From assembly GCA_013816805.1 (NCBI GenBank), contig JACDDS010000005.1:1-64000 (forward strand): 64,000 nucleotides of DNA, given 5' to 3'. The number at the start of each line of letters is the position of its first letter. The first letter of the stretch is position 1. The position numbers and the translations under genes were made by a program. Below the pieces are notes generated by a model, which made no database searches, was not told the origin of the DNA, and worked only from the letters and a program-made list of their open reading frames with translations. Shown here in pieces: positions 15,738 through 25,473 of the stretch. Origin of the DNA: Chitinophagales bacterium (lineage in GTDB: Bacteria > Bacteroidota > Bacteroidia > Chitinophagales > UBA10324).

Positions 15738-16805
15738 ATGAGCGAAGTTTATTACAGCGATTACCTGCAGCTCGATAAAATCCTAAGTGCTCAGGAACCA
15801 GAAAGTATTAAAGCCGGGTTGCGTGCTGATGATGAGATGCTTTTTATAATAATCCATCAAACCTACGAGCTATGGTTCAAACAAATATTATTCGAACTCG
15901 AAATAGTTCGTAGCATCTTTGGACAGTCAGGAATCAATGACAATTCACCCGATATAATCATCAGCGTACACCGGCTTAAGCGCATCGCTTCTATTTTCAT
16001 GCTTGCAGTAGATCAGATCAATATTATTGAAACCATGACGCCGCTCGATTTCCTTGATTTTAGAAATTTATTACGTCCTGCCTCAGGCTTTCAAAGTATT
16101 CAATTCAAAATTATTGAAGCCACACTGGGCTTGAAATATGAACATCGTTTTGCACAGGAATATTATATTTCAATGCTTAAGCCTGCAGATGTGCAAAAGG
16201 TAAAAGAAGCAGAATCACTTCCATCGATTGTAACCCTTATAAAACAATGGCTGGAGAGAATGCCGTTCTTTGAACAATCAGAGCTGTGGCAGAAATATAT
16301 GGCGGTTCATACAAATACATCGTCCGAACACACATTTTGGAATGACTACCGTAAATTATATGATAGCAGTTTAGTGGACGCAGAAAAAAGCAACCTTCAG
16401 CACTTTGACGAATTATTTATGGAGAACATGCCGTACCCGGAAAACCGCAGTTTTTCACGCAAGGCGAATCGCAGTATTCTCTTCATTATGCTTTACCGCG
16501 ATTATCCTTTAATGCAGCTTCCATTCCAGCTTCTTAATACGTTATTGGATATAGATGAATTAATAAGCACATGGCGATATCGCCATGTAAATATGGTGCA
16601 CCGAATGATTGGGACGCGCATTGGAACCGGTGGAAGCAGTGGTAAAGATTACCTGCGCTCTGCACTTGACAAGCATTATATTTTTAAGGAAATTGCAGAA
16701 CTCACTTCGTTCCTGATTGAGCGAAGGAATTTACCGGTTTTAACACCCGAACTTCAGCATATATTAGGCTATTCAGATATAAATAAATCGAATGTTGTAA
16801 ATTAA
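15738..16805 (+). CDS. kynA: Tryptophan 2,3-dioxygenase
   Basis: A 355-residue haem enzyme that opens the indole ring of L-tryptophan to N-formylkynurenine, the first step of the kynurenine pathway. Visible motifs: YSDYLQLDKIL, the substrate-site HQTYELWFKQILFELE, RPASGFQSIQFK, and the haem-ligand region RYRHVNMVHRMIGTRIGTGGSSGKDYL. It is longer than the compact bacterial enzymes because of inserts in the middle. No other kynurenine-pathway gene is adjacent. The name follows family recognition. Confidence 0.95.
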   Translation: MSEVYYSDYLQLDKILSAQEPESIKAGLRADDEMLFIIIHQTYELWFKQILFELEIVRSIFGQSGINDNSPDIIISVHRLKRIASIFMLAVDQINIIETMTPLDFLDFRNLLRPASGFQSIQFKIIEATLGLKYEHRFAQEYYISMLKPADVQKVKEAESLPSIVTLIKQWLERMPFFEQSELWQKYMAVHTNTSSEHTFWNDYRKLYDSSLVDAEKSNLQHFDELFMENMPYPENRSFSRKANRSILFIMLYRDYPLMQLPFQLLNTLLDIDELISTWRYRHVNMVHRMIGTRIGTGGSSGKDYLRSALDKHYIFKEIAELTSFLIERRNLPVLTPELQHILGYSDINKSNVVN

Positions 16806-17243
16806 TTGATTGTAAGAATTATAATCCATGAATATCAACAATTATAAATCCCCTTAAATAAATAATTATCAACAGGTTATATTATTTAATCTAACCTTGT
16901 TTCAAAGGTGGAATATGGAAAGAAACGTGATTGAGCCTTCAAACAATTTGTGTGTCATGTTTCCGGGAAAGGTAAGTCTTAACATAATTTTCAGGTCTGT
17001 TTCTGACTTTGGTATGTAATCTATAAATGGTTTCAAGAATAATTGGATCAGAAGAATACGAACGCATCATGCTGATTCCGGTAAATTTGCAATAAGGAAT
17101 ATTGCCGATGTCAGGCTGAAGGGAAAGAACAGTTGGTAGATATCTATAGTGTTGAACAGGTTTCAACAACTTCTATTCACTTCTAATTTTTTCAAATAAA
17201 ATGTATTGAATTATATATACAGACATGTTACGAAGTTATCAGG
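16806..17243. other. 438-bp gap with an unrecognised open frame
   Basis: The gap holds an AT-rich stretch and one minus-strand open frame at 16939-17169 (76 codons, first codon TTG, no ATG before MMRSYSS). Its translation includes DIGNIPYCKFTGISMM and NRPENYVKTYLSRKHD, which reads like protein but matches nothing I know. Lack of a good start suggests a gene remnant. No RNA, terminator or repeat was recognised. Confidence 0.3.
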
Positions 17244-18731
17244 TTATGAATCCCATCCTTTAGCTCTTTCAATAGCTTTATGCCATTGATTTAATAATTG
17301 ATCTCTTTCATTCTCATTCATCTCTGGAGAAAAAACGTTATCATTATTATTGTGACTGAGAATTTTTTCTTTATTAAAAAAGCCTACAGCTAACCCTGCA
17401 AGATAGGCAGCACCAAGTGCCGTGGCTTCACGCATAGCAGGCCGGGCAACAATCACATTTAAAATATCAGATTGAAACTGCATTAAGAAATTATTTTCGC
17501 AGGCACCACCATCCACTCTTAATTGATGTAACCCTATGCTGGAATCCTTCTCCATTGCATTAATCACATCATAGGTTTGGTAAGCAATAGATTCAAGAGT
17601 GGCTCTGATAAGATGGTTTGCAGTAGTGCCCAGGCTCAATCCGAATATTGCTCCTCTTGCATACATATCCCAGTAAGGCGCCCCAAGTCCTGTAAAAGCA
17701 GGAACTACCACCACCCCACCATTGTCAGCCACCTTCAAGGCTGCAATGCTTGATTCTGCTGAAGAAGAAAGAAGCTGTAATCCATCCCGCATCCATTGAA
17801 TAGCGGCTCCGCCGATAAATACACTTCCCTCCAATGCATATTCTACAGAGTCATCTATTTTCCATGCAATGGTCGTTAACAATCCTGAAGCAGATGAAAC
17901 TTTCTTTCTCCCAGTATTCATCAGCATGAAACAGCCTGTTCCATATGTGTTCTTTGCCATTCCGGTTTCAAAACACCGGTGCCCAAACAGCGCAGCCTGC
18001 TGATCGCCTGCCGCGCTTGTAACAGGAATTTTTACTCCAAATATCTTCATATCTGTGTAACCAAATAAGCTGCTTGTATTTTTTACCTCGGGAAGAATGG
18101 ATGCCGGAATATTTAATTCATTCAATAGCTCTTCATCCCATTTAAGCGTGTTGATGTTAAACAGCATAGTACGGGATGCATTTGAAAAATCTGTAGCATG
18201 GACCTTGCCTCCCGTCAACTTCCAGATGAGCCAGGAGTCTATGGTTCCAAAAGCCAATTCGTTATTGATGGCAAGCTGTTGCGCGTTTTCAACATGGTCT
18301 AGAATCCATTTTATTTTGGTAGCACTGAAGTACGCATCAATCACCAGACCGGTCTTTTCTTTTACAATTTCACTGTAACCCTTAGCCTTCAGAGCATCAC
18401 ATATGCCGGATGTTCTTCTATCCTGCCACACTATGGCTTTATATACAGGCTTTCCTGTTTTCCGATTCCATATTACCGTAGTTTCGCGCTGATTTGCGAT
18501 CCCTATGGCTGCAATGTCATAAGCAGTGATATTGCTGCTGCTTATCACTTCATAAATGGATTCCAGCTGTGTATTCCAGATTTCTTCTGCATCATGCTCA
18601 ACCCAGCCGGGCGTTGGAAAATACTGGACAAATTCTTTTTGTGAAGTGCCGCAAACATTGGCGCTGTCATCAAACAAAACGGAACGGGCACTTGTGGTTC
18701 CTTCATCTAATGCAAGAATGTATTTTTTCAT
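17244..18731 (-). CDS. glpK: Glycerol kinase
   Basis: A 495-residue FGGY-family kinase that makes glycerol 3-phosphate from glycerol and ATP. N-terminal [15 protein letters not shown] is the phosphate-1 motif with the typical EGTTS. Further family marks are [51 protein letters not shown] and [21 protein letters not shown]. Length is normal. It faces a monoacylglycerol-lipase-like gene in divergent orientation; no glpF or glpD is adjacent. Confidence 0.97.
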   Translation of the reverse strand: MKKYILALDEGTTSARSVLFDDSANVCGTSQKEFVQYFPTPGWVEHDAEEIWNTQLESIYEVISSSNITAYDIAAIGIANQRETTVIWNRKTGKPVYKAIVWQDRRTSGICDALKAKGYSEIVKEKTGLVIDAYFSATKIKWILDHVENAQQLAINNELAFGTIDSWLIWKLTGGKVHATDFSNASRTMLFNINTLKWDEELLNELNIPASILPEVKNTSSLFGYTDMKIFGVKIPVTSAAGDQQAALFGHRCFETGMAKNTYGTGCFMLMNTGRKKVSSASGLLTTIAWKIDDSVEYALEGSVFIGGAAIQWMRDGLQLLSSSAESSIAALKVADNGGVVVVPAFTGLGAPYWDMYARGAIFGLSLGTTANHLIRATLESIAYQTYDVINAMEKDSSIGLHQLRVDGGACENNFLMQFQSDILNVIVARPAMREATALGAAYLAGLAVGFFNKEKILSHNNNDNVFSPEMNENERDQLLNQWHKAIERAKGWDS

Positions 18732-18853
18732 TAATTAAAAAATGTAAAACGAGGAACATTCACTGAGCAATATTATATCCGGTTAATTTATTTATTACAT
18801 TAGAAATATTATCTGACAATATTTCAATTTTTGTAATCTTAAATAATCAGAAG

Positions 18854-19705
18854 ATGAAACACAGCGAATTAAGCTGGACCGCTTCGAACGGAAAAAAAAT
18901 ATTTGCTCAATACTGGAAGCCGGACACCCCACCAATTGCACTTGTTTGTATGGTTCATGGATTTGGAGAGCACAGCGGACGGTATGCACATGTGGCAAAG
19001 TTTTTTTCTGATAATGGCATAGCTATGGTTGCTTATGATATGATTGGCCATGGAAAATCAGAAGGCAAAAGGGGACATACCCCATCCTATGATTTTTTGA
19101 TAGACCAGGTTGATGACTTATTAAAGCAAGCAGATAAAAATTTTAAAAACATTCCAAGATTCCTGTATGGCCATAGCCTAGGTGCAAATATTGCTCTTAA
19201 TTATTTGTTACGCCGGAACTATCAGGAAAGGAATATTAAGGGAATTATCATCTCATCACCATGGTTTCGATTGCCCTTTGATCCGCCCACATTCCAGGTC
19301 ATATTAGGGAAAATAATGATGAAGATCTGGCCATCCTTTACCCAATCTTCTAAAATTGACACCAAATCGATTTCCAGTGATCCTTCAGAAGTTAAAAAGT
19401 ATGAAGAAGACCCTTTAATCCATGATAAGATCTCACCGATGCTATTCTTTCCTGCAATTGACGCAGGAATTTTTGCCCAGGAGCAATCACATAAAATACA
19501 TTTACCCATGCTTCATTTTCATGGATCAAAAGACCGGCTTACTTCTCACGAAGCGAGTATTGCATTTTCCAAAAATGAAAAGTATGATTACAGCTTCAGA
19601 TTATTTGAGGGCGGATTCCATGAAATGCATAATGAGCTAAACAAAGATGAGGTAATGAACTTGATAGTAAACTGGATTAAAAATCACCTGAAACAAAAGG
19701 ATTAA
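18854..19705 (+). CDS. Monoacylglycerol-lipase-like alpha/beta hydrolase
   Basis: A 283-residue serine hydrolase of the Hydrolase_4 type. The pattern is MVHGFGEHSGRYAHVA, YDMIGHGKSEGKRGH, and the nucleophile elbow YGHSLG (Ser108). The acid is in HGSKDRLTS and the base His in GGFHEMHNE, which are typical of monoacylglycerol lipases and lysophospholipases. No signal peptide, so it is cytosolic. Divergent pairing with glpK suggests, but does not prove, that the released glycerol is phosphorylated by the neighbour. Confidence 0.87.
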   Translation: MKHSELSWTASNGKKIFAQYWKPDTPPIALVCMVHGFGEHSGRYAHVAKFFSDNGIAMVAYDMIGHGKSEGKRGHTPSYDFLIDQVDDLLKQADKNFKNIPRFLYGHSLGANIALNYLLRRNYQERNIKGIIISSPWFRLPFDPPTFQVILGKIMMKIWPSFTQSSKIDTKSISSDPSEVKKYEEDPLIHDKISPMLFFPAIDAGIFAQEQSHKIHLPMLHFHGSKDRLTSHEASIAFSKNEKYDYSFRLFEGGFHEMHNELNKDEVMNLIVNWIKNHLKQKD

Positions 19706-19790
19706 AATTTTTGGCTTTTAAACTAATACATCCTTTAAATGTGACATTTTGATTACACCATATTTATGAAGTAAGCTTAACTGTAACGTC

Positions 19791-21191
19791 TTATTTATTA
19801 GGATGGCTGCTGTAAATAATTTTATGAAGAAGCTGACCATACAAAAGGTCATAGCCGGATGTGAATTCAGCCAGGTAACCCTCAGCTTTTGAAAGTCCTT
19901 TACCCTGCAATGGTTTAATAATATTGTTTAACTCCTTCAGCAGGTAGAAGTAATGAGCATATTTATATTTTTTGAGGGATAACTTTTGAAGCTGAATGTA
20001 CCGCATGTTTTTTTGAGCCAGGCGGGATGCAAATTCCAAATCTCCTGAATATGCAAAATATAATGTTTCAAGCATGCGGAGCCTTATCTCATATTGAAAA
20101 TAAACCTGCAGGGAATTGAGTGATTTTCCAATGGCTATATATTCAAATGCCTTTTCATAAAGTCCCTTTTTAAAACACAGTTCTGCATACAAAACAGAAC
20201 CCAGTACACCGGCTGATTCATGCTTGTTTTGAATATATATCAAAAAAACATTATCCAGCACCTGTTGCGCCGTACTCAGCTCATTCATAACCATTGCCAG
20301 TTCTGCAAACCGGGAATAATGGTGGAATTGATTTTTAAGTAACGTATCATACTCGTGAAATGTGCGGGCATACAGCACATATGCCTCGCCTAATTTATTT
20401 TCCTCAAACAACTGCTCCGCTTTATTACAATCGGAGAGTGCTTTTTGAAAATGTGGTAATTCTTCTTTTCTGTAAAGTGATTCAATTTGGGCCAGATAGT
20501 AATTCCTCTTTTCAAATTCGGGGCATAAATAGTTATAATAAAAAACCATTACACGGTACAGAACTGTTTTTGCGCTTACCTCCTTAACGGACTGATATTT
20601 TTTCTCTAATGCATTTAGCTCCTGAAGCAACTTCAGATGAGCCCGCTCATCCGGTGGCTTTTGCATCTGTCGATTCAGGCGTGAAAAAATAAGCTTTGAT
20701 TTTACCTCAAGCTCTTTTGCGGGTTTACCGCTAATGATATTTTTTAAGTACAGATCAGCCTGTCCGTTAACCAATTTTTCATCAAGAAAGCGCGCTGGTA
20801 CATTCAAGGTAAGGTTATAAAATGCATATGCATATTCCTCTTTTTTTTCAGCAGAAAGCTGATCGAATTTTGATTTCGCAGACAATTGCCTGATTTCATG
20901 AAACAGGTGCGGGAACAGCTGTTTCTTATTAAGAAAGGTGAGCTGGTCCAGGTCGTTTTCGCCAGAGAAATGCCGGTAGCATTTCTTTAGCAATACCGTA
21001 TTTATCTTGTCATAATGGGATGAGGAAATATGCAGCTGATCGCAAATAGCTTTTTTATCGATACCCGTTTCAGTACGGCTTTTCAGTATTAGCTCAAGCA
21101 TTTCTTTCTCCTTACCCCGCAATTGCATATGACGCAATGATTGCAATTCTGATTCATTTAAAAATGAAATAAAAGAAGGTAATAAGGCCAT
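19791..21191 (-). CDS. Large helical TPR-like protein, unknown function
   Basis: A 466-residue, soluble, helix-rich protein without a recognised family. The first 70 residues could form a helix-turn-helix (KKAICDQLHISSSHYDKINTVLLKKC). The rest is made of paired amphipathic helices with TPR-like features such as KLGEAYVLYARTFHEYD and KKGLYEKAFEYIAIGKSL. No signal peptide or membrane segment. The layout would fit a scaffold or regulator. It stands alone. Confidence 0.65.
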   Translation of the reverse strand: MALLPSFISFLNESELQSLRHMQLRGKEKEMLELILKSRTETGIDKKAICDQLHISSSHYDKINTVLLKKCYRHFSGENDLDQLTFLNKKQLFPHLFHEIRQLSAKSKFDQLSAEKKEEYAYAFYNLTLNVPARFLDEKLVNGQADLYLKNIISGKPAKELEVKSKLIFSRLNRQMQKPPDERAHLKLLQELNALEKKYQSVKEVSAKTVLYRVMVFYYNYLCPEFEKRNYYLAQIESLYRKEELPHFQKALSDCNKAEQLFEENKLGEAYVLYARTFHEYDTLLKNQFHHYSRFAELAMVMNELSTAQQVLDNVFLIYIQNKHESAGVLGSVLYAELCFKKGLYEKAFEYIAIGKSLNSLQVYFQYEIRLRMLETLYFAYSGDLEFASRLAQKNMRYIQLQKLSLKKYKYAHYFYLLKELNNIIKPLQGKGLSKAEGYLAEFTSGYDLLYGQLLHKIIYSSHPNK

Positions 21192-21338
21192 GGTGCTTGA
21201 CTCTATTCCTGTATATAGAGATCCGAAAAATTAAGTAAATAAAAAAATATTCTATAATAAAATCAACATTTGAGGATGTTTCTGTTATTACATAAAAAAT
21301 TATAGGGTATTACGGAAGGAATAATACAGAAGCTAAAC

Positions 21339-21857
21339 TTACTTTTTAACACAGACCATATTTGCAATCTTATCATGCCAGGTTTGATGATGATCTGATA
21401 CAAAAAAAGCCAGGCAGCTTAACACTGCAGGCACACCGGCAAGAATCACAAAGATCATATATACCCACGCTCTTGCAGCACACATCCTGAAAGGAGGCAT
21501 TTCACTGGTAGTAGCATCAATCAATTTAATTCTAACCAGGCGTTTCCCTAATGTTCCTCCGGTACTTTCCATGATCGGTGAATAGAGCATCACCCAAAGC
21601 ATTAAAGCAAGAGCAGGCATGGCCTGCTGCACACTTTTAATTATGAAATCCTCATTGAATGGTTTGCTTTGCTTTATAAAATAAATGGCAATGGCTTCAA
21701 ACAGGTAAGCAGTGCCAAACACCATCAGGGTATCTACCGTTCTTGCAATCGCCCGTTGTGTAAAGGTTGCCAACTGCCGCTGTTCAGCCTCGGCTTCCCT
21801 AACAATTTTTTCCAGCAGTTTATCTATAGGATCCGGTTGTGTAGGCTGGGAAATCAT
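21339..21857 (-). CDS. RDD family membrane protein
   Basis: A 172-residue protein with an RDD domain. The domain opens with the Arg/Asp helix (FTQRAIARTVDTLMVFGTAYL) and continues with GGTLGKRLVRIKLID, the classic GxxxGK/R-loop, then RAWVYMIFVILAGVP. It has about three transmembrane helices. RDD proteins are linked to ion or metabolite exchange, but the role here is unknown. Confidence 0.85.
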   Translation of the reverse strand: MISQPTQPDPIDKLLEKIVREAEAEQRQLATFTQRAIARTVDTLMVFGTAYLFEAIAIYFIKQSKPFNEDFIIKSVQQAMPALALMLWVMLYSPIMESTGGTLGKRLVRIKLIDATTSEMPPFRMCAARAWVYMIFVILAGVPAVLSCLAFFVSDHHQTWHDKIANMVCVKK

Positions 21858-21947
21858 TCAATGATTTTTAATGAAAGCTAAATTCAGAATGTTTCTTGGA
21901 AAAAGAAAATAAAAGTTTAAACGAGGACCTGAGACTAAGATCTGAGA

Positions 21948-22103
21948 TCAAAACGGTGTAACTTTTAGCGTAATAAAATTCCAATGGTTCTGGTAAAATC
22001 CAGAGACTTTAAAAGATTTTAAAGCATATCCCGGACGGGTTTCAGACTCATTGAAGGTCAGATTGTGAAATTTCAGTCCCCACATACGGGCATCAAAATC
22101 TAA
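21948..22103 (-). pseudogene. C-terminal fragment of an outer-membrane beta-barrel protein
   Basis: The minus strand encodes about 51 residues ending in TGA at 21948, including ARMWGLKFHNLTFNESE, PGYALKSFKVSGFYQN and HWNFITLKVTPF. Alternating aromatic/polar strands and a terminal Phe are usual for the last strands of an outer-membrane barrel. A stop codon closes the frame upstream and no start is seen, so only the tail of a lost gene remains. Confidence 0.4.
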
Positions 22104-22112
22104 TCAAAATAT

Positions 22113-22474
22113 TTTCCGCAAATAGACCACCTGTGCCTTCAAATTAATATCGGAGAAGTTTACTTCGCAGATTTAGATGTCTATTCTAATGAATTTAATG
22201 TCTTCCAACCGACCTTATTCTTTATAAAAAGAGAGTGTTTGGATATAATAAAACCCAATGGAATTTATGGCTTACCTGATCTTATTATAGAAATTTTTCT
22301 CCCTGCGATTTCTATCATAATCTAAAAGTGAAAAGAAAGATTTATGAAAAATATGGCGTTGACGAATATGTGATCACTGATCCTGATAATAAAGAATGTT
22401 ACCATTATATTTTAAGAGATGGAGCGTACGCTGAACTGGAAAAATGTCAGCAACATTTTTTTAGGAAGTATTGA
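22113..22474 (+). pseudogene. Frameshifted Uma2-family nuclease remnant
   Basis: The plus strand reads like a Uma2 (DUF820) PD-(D/E)XK-type protein. The first half in one frame has NIGEVYFADLDVYSNEFNVF, then LFFIKRECLDIIKPNGIYGL and PDLIIEIF. The second half, in another frame, has PCDFYHNLKVKRKIYEKYGV and DEYVITDPDNKECYHYI, closing at 22474. The frames join if one T is restored in the run near 22294-22298. The 5' end is also missing. Uma2 genes are common as many-copy families in Bacteroidota and Cyanobacteria. The bases between this and pgk show nothing else. Confidence 0.75.
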
Positions 22475-22593
22475 GCATCGCTATTACTTTCTGGTGAGCA
22501 GTGATCTTTACTTAGAACCAACATACTTAAAAAGCATTGACTGGAAGAGTTGACTGCAGCTAACCTTGCAGCTCATTCTAATTATATTATCTG

Positions 22594-23793
22594 TTAGTTT
22601 CTTGAAATTGCTGCTATGCCAGGCAATATCTTTCCTTCGAAATATTCGAGCAGTGCTCCCCCACCGGTTGAAACGTAACTCACCTTATCGGCCAGGTTAA
22701 ACTTATTGATTGCCGAAACAGAATCTCCTCCGCCAATCAATGAAAAGGCGCCTTTAGAGGTTGCTTCTGCAACCGCTTCTGCAACGGCCTTAGTGCCTTC
22801 CTGAAAATTATTAAATTCAAAAACACCCATTGGTCCATTCCATAAAATGGTTTTAGATAGCAGAATTACTTCTCTGAATTCTGCAATAGCTTTCGGACCA
22901 ATATCCAGTCCCATAAAGCCGGAAGTAATTTCATTGCTTGGGCATTCACCCCGTTTTGCATCATTGCTGAATGCATCAGATGTAATGGAATCTGCAGGCA
23001 AGAGCAAGTTCACTTTTTTATCCTGTGCTTTTTTTACCAGATTTACCGCGTTGCTCAGGCGCTCGTCTTCGCAGAGTGAATTTCCAATATTTCCTCCCAT
23101 CGCTTTAAAAAAAGTATACGCCATTCCACCTCCTATCAGCACGTTATCTGCTTTATCGATCAATTGCTCCAATATCAAAATTTTATCCGAAACTTTTGCC
23201 CCACCGATGATTGCAGTAAATGGTTTTGCAGGATTTCGAATAGCCTTATCTGCATTTTCAATTTCGGACGCCATCAGGAAACCGAACATCTTTTTTCCTG
23301 CAGTAAAAAAATTCGCAATTACAGCAGTAGAAGCATGCGCCCGATGTGCAGTTCCAAAAGCATCATTAACATAAACATCTCCAAGCGCTGCCAATTGTTT
23401 TGCAAATGCCTCATCACCTTTTTCTTCCTCGGGGTGGAACCTGAGGTTTTCCAAAAGCAGAACGTCACCATTTTTTAAAGACCCTGCTGATTGTTTTACT
23501 TCTTCTCCAATACAGTCCCCTGCAAACTTAATTGGCCGATATAATAACTGTGCAGCTTTATCCAATACATGCCTTAAAGAATATTTATCTTCCGGACCGC
23601 CCTTAGGCCTTCCGAGGTGCGACATCAGGATTACAGCACCGCCATCCTTTAATATTTTATTTATTGTTGCTAGTGCACCACGGATTCGTGTATCATCTTT
23701 TACCTGTAATGTCTGTTTATCAAGCGGCACATTAAAATCTACCCTAACAAGTGCCCGTTGGCTTTTAAAATTATAATCGGCAACAGTTTGCAT
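22594..23793 (-). CDS. pgk: Phosphoglycerate kinase
   Basis: A 399-residue glycolytic enzyme that transfers phosphate from 1,3-bisphosphoglycerate to ADP. N-terminal RALVRVDFNVPLD and MSHLGRPKGGPEDKYSLRHV are diagnostic substrate-binding motifs. LLENLRFHPEEEKGD, GGAKVSDKI, LWNGPMGVFE and GGGDSV follow. Full length. It lies 89 bases downstream of gap on the same strand, so the two may be transcribed together. Confidence 0.98.
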   Translation of the reverse strand: MQTVADYNFKSQRALVRVDFNVPLDKQTLQVKDDTRIRGALATINKILKDGGAVILMSHLGRPKGGPEDKYSLRHVLDKAAQLLYRPIKFAGDCIGEEVKQSAGSLKNGDVLLLENLRFHPEEEKGDEAFAKQLAALGDVYVNDAFGTAHRAHASTAVIANFFTAGKKMFGFLMASEIENADKAIRNPAKPFTAIIGGAKVSDKILILEQLIDKADNVLIGGGMAYTFFKAMGGNIGNSLCEDERLSNAVNLVKKAQDKKVNLLLPADSITSDAFSNDAKRGECPSNEITSGFMGLDIGPKAIAEFREVILLSKTILWNGPMGVFEFNNFQEGTKAVAEAVAEATSKGAFSLIGGGDSVSAINKFNLADKVSYVSTGGGALLEYFEGKILPGIAAISRN

Positions 23794-23882
23794 ACATTAA
23801 TTTAAAAACGAAATAAATATAAATATCACAGCCAAAGGTTATGACTGTAATTGCCTATTGTAAATAATTACCGGATAGTTGC

Positions 23883-24920
23883 TTAAGCCCGCTCAGCCTG
23901 AAAAGCTTCCTTTTCAATCAGTGTGGCAAAATAGTGAACCGTACGCACCAATTGTGAAACGTAGCTCATTTCATTGTCGTACCAGGACACTGTTTTAACC
24001 AGCTGCTTCTCTCCCATCGACATCACCTTGGTTTGAGTGCCATCGAATAGAGATCCGTAGGTGATACCGATTACGTCGCTGCTTACAATTTCATCCTCGG
24101 TGTAACCGAATGATTCATTTGAAGATGCCTTCATGGCAGCGTTCACTTCCTGTATAGTAGTTTTCTTATTTAAAACAGTAGTAAGCTCAGTGAGAGAGCC
24201 GGTAATGGTTGGTACGCGCTGTGCGGTGCCGTCTAACTTTCCCTTTAATTCTGGGAGCACCAATCCTATTGCTTTTGCAGCGCCGGTGCTATTGGGAACA
24301 ATATTAACTGCGGCTGCCCTGGCGCGGCGAAGGTCGCCTTTTGGGTGCGGAGAATCCTGTGTATTCTGGTCGTTGGTATAGGCGTGAATAGTGGTCATCA
24401 GGCCCATCTCAATGCCGAAACTGTCGTTCAGCACTTTTGCCATAGGAGCAAGACAATTGGTAGTGCAGGAAGCGCAGGAGATAATTGTTTCGCTTCCGTC
24501 GAGGATATCGTGATTCACATTAAAAACGATGGTCTTTAAATCTCCTGTAGCAGGAGCTGAAATTACCACCCGCTTTGCGCCGGCAGTAAGATGAGCGGAA
24601 GCCTTTTCCTTATCGGTAAAGAAACCAGTGCATTCAAGTACCACATCCACATCGTGCTGCCTCCATGGAATTTCTGCAGGGTTTTTTTGTGTATAAATAT
24701 TGATTTCATTACCGTTTACAATAATGGAATTTTCAGTAGACCTTACATCAGCATTAAATCTACCCTGCGCTGAATCGTATTTTAATAAATGTGCTAATAC
24801 CTTAGGGCTTGTAAGGTCATTGATGGCAACCACATCTATGCCATCCATTTCAAATATCTGCCGGTATACCAGGCGGCCAATCCTTCCGAATCCATTTATT
24901 GCAACTTTTACTGTTGACAT
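23883..24920 (-). CDS. gap: Glyceraldehyde-3-phosphate dehydrogenase
   Basis: A 345-residue NAD-dependent enzyme that makes 1,3-bisphosphoglycerate. The Rossmann start is [16 protein letters not shown], and the active site SCASCTTNC places the catalytic Cys at 152. The start MSTVKV at 24920 is chosen over an open frame that runs to 25202 because the upstream part overlaps the tRNA-Glu gene and lacks homology. A TACCTTTG -7 box lies about 44 bases upstream. It pairs with pgk downstream. Confidence 0.98.
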   Translation of the reverse strand: MSTVKVAINGFGRIGRLVYRQIFEMDGIDVVAINDLTSPKVLAHLLKYDSAQGRFNADVRSTENSIIVNGNEINIYTQKNPAEIPWRQHDVDVVLECTGFFTDKEKASAHLTAGAKRVVISAPATGDLKTIVFNVNHDILDGSETIISCASCTTNCLAPMAKVLNDSFGIEMGLMTTIHAYTNDQNTQDSPHPKGDLRRARAAAVNIVPNSTGAAKAIGLVLPELKGKLDGTAQRVPTITGSLTELTTVLNKKTTIQEVNAAMKASSNESFGYTEDEIVSSDVIGITYGSLFDGTQTKVMSMGEKQLVKTVSWYDNEMSYVSQLVRTVHYFATLIEKEAFQAERA

Positions 24921-24964
24921 TATTAGGAAATTTTTAAGGTGAGTTAAGGAATAATTTTGATTGG

Positions 24965-24972
24965 CAAAGGTA
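24965..24972 (-). promoter_or_regulatory. -7 box for gap
   Basis: Minus-strand TACCTTTG is an exact TAnnTTTG match 44 bases upstream of the gap ATG. It probably drives gap and perhaps pgk. A TTG 14 bases upstream is closer than the usual 19-21. Confidence 0.5.
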
Positions 24973-25024
24973 GAAAAAGAAGCTTTCAACTGAAATGATG
25001 CAGGAAATATTTTAACTGTGCAGA

Positions 25025-25056
25025 TTGGAAATGGAGCGATAAAAAATTTATCTTTG
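25025..25056 (+). promoter_or_regulatory. -33/-7 promoter of tRNA-Glu
   Basis: TTG at 25025-25027 and TATCTTTG at 25049-25056 are separated by 21 bases, the usual Bacteroidota spacing. The -7 box lies 18 bases before the tRNA. Confidence 0.6.
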
Positions 25057-25074
25057 CGACCGTTATTTACGAAC

Positions 25075-25146
25075 GGCCGGTTGGTCAAGGGGTTAAGACG
25101 CCTCTCTTTCACGGAGGAATCACGAGTTCGATTCTCGTACCGGCTA
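25075..25146 (+). tRNA. tRNA-Glu (anticodon TTC)
   Basis: Cloverleaf of 72 nt with acceptor GGCCGGT/ACCGGCT, anticodon stem CCTCT/GGAGG (one G-T pair) around CTTTCAC (anticodon TTC), T stem ACGAG/CTCGT and T loop TTCGATT. The first acceptor pair is a G-T wobble. CCA is not encoded. The stretch 25147-25473 after it holds a short tandem repeat and otherwise nothing recognised. Confidence 0.96.
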
Positions 25147-25221
25147 CAAAAGTACACTAATAACTGCCCGCTCCCCATGGCAACAGAGAGAGATGTAGCC
25201 AAGTCAATTGCTCAAAAACGA

Positions 25222-25263
25222 CACCTCACGGCTAAATCACCTCACGGCTAAATCACGGCTAAT
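25222..25263. repeat. 16-bp tandem repeat, 2.6 copies
   Basis: CACCTCACGGCTAAAT occurs twice head to tail (25222-25237 and 25238-25253), followed by a partial CACGGCTAAT. It lies about 75 bases beyond tRNA-Glu. The CGGCTA core also ends the tRNA, which may be chance. Confidence 0.6.
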
Positions 25264-25473
25264 GACTCGAACAAGTAGTTAAGCTATCAATGGCTTCCGT
25301 CCTGATTAGCGCCAGCTTACAAGAATTATGTGGAGTTATTTTATGCTAACATCTTACAGAAAGACAGAAGTGATGGTGACCCAATATCAAACACCGCACT
25401 TTTCATTATTCACCTAACAATAGTAATTTGCTTAAGAATATCTTGCATTAACGTATAAAGCTATTATCCTGCT

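Noticed and set aside
18732-18853. -7 boxes in the glpK/lipase divergent region
   Set aside because: The nearest matches (for example TAATATTG) deviate from consensus and could not be placed with confidence.
24921-25202. N-terminal extension of the gap open frame
   Set aside because: The extension overlaps tRNA-Glu and lacks family similarity; the enzyme starts at MSTVKV (24920).
25075-25263. tRNA-Glu attachment site with an integrated element
   Set aside because: No integrase, no repeated tRNA end of convincing length and no foreign genes follow.
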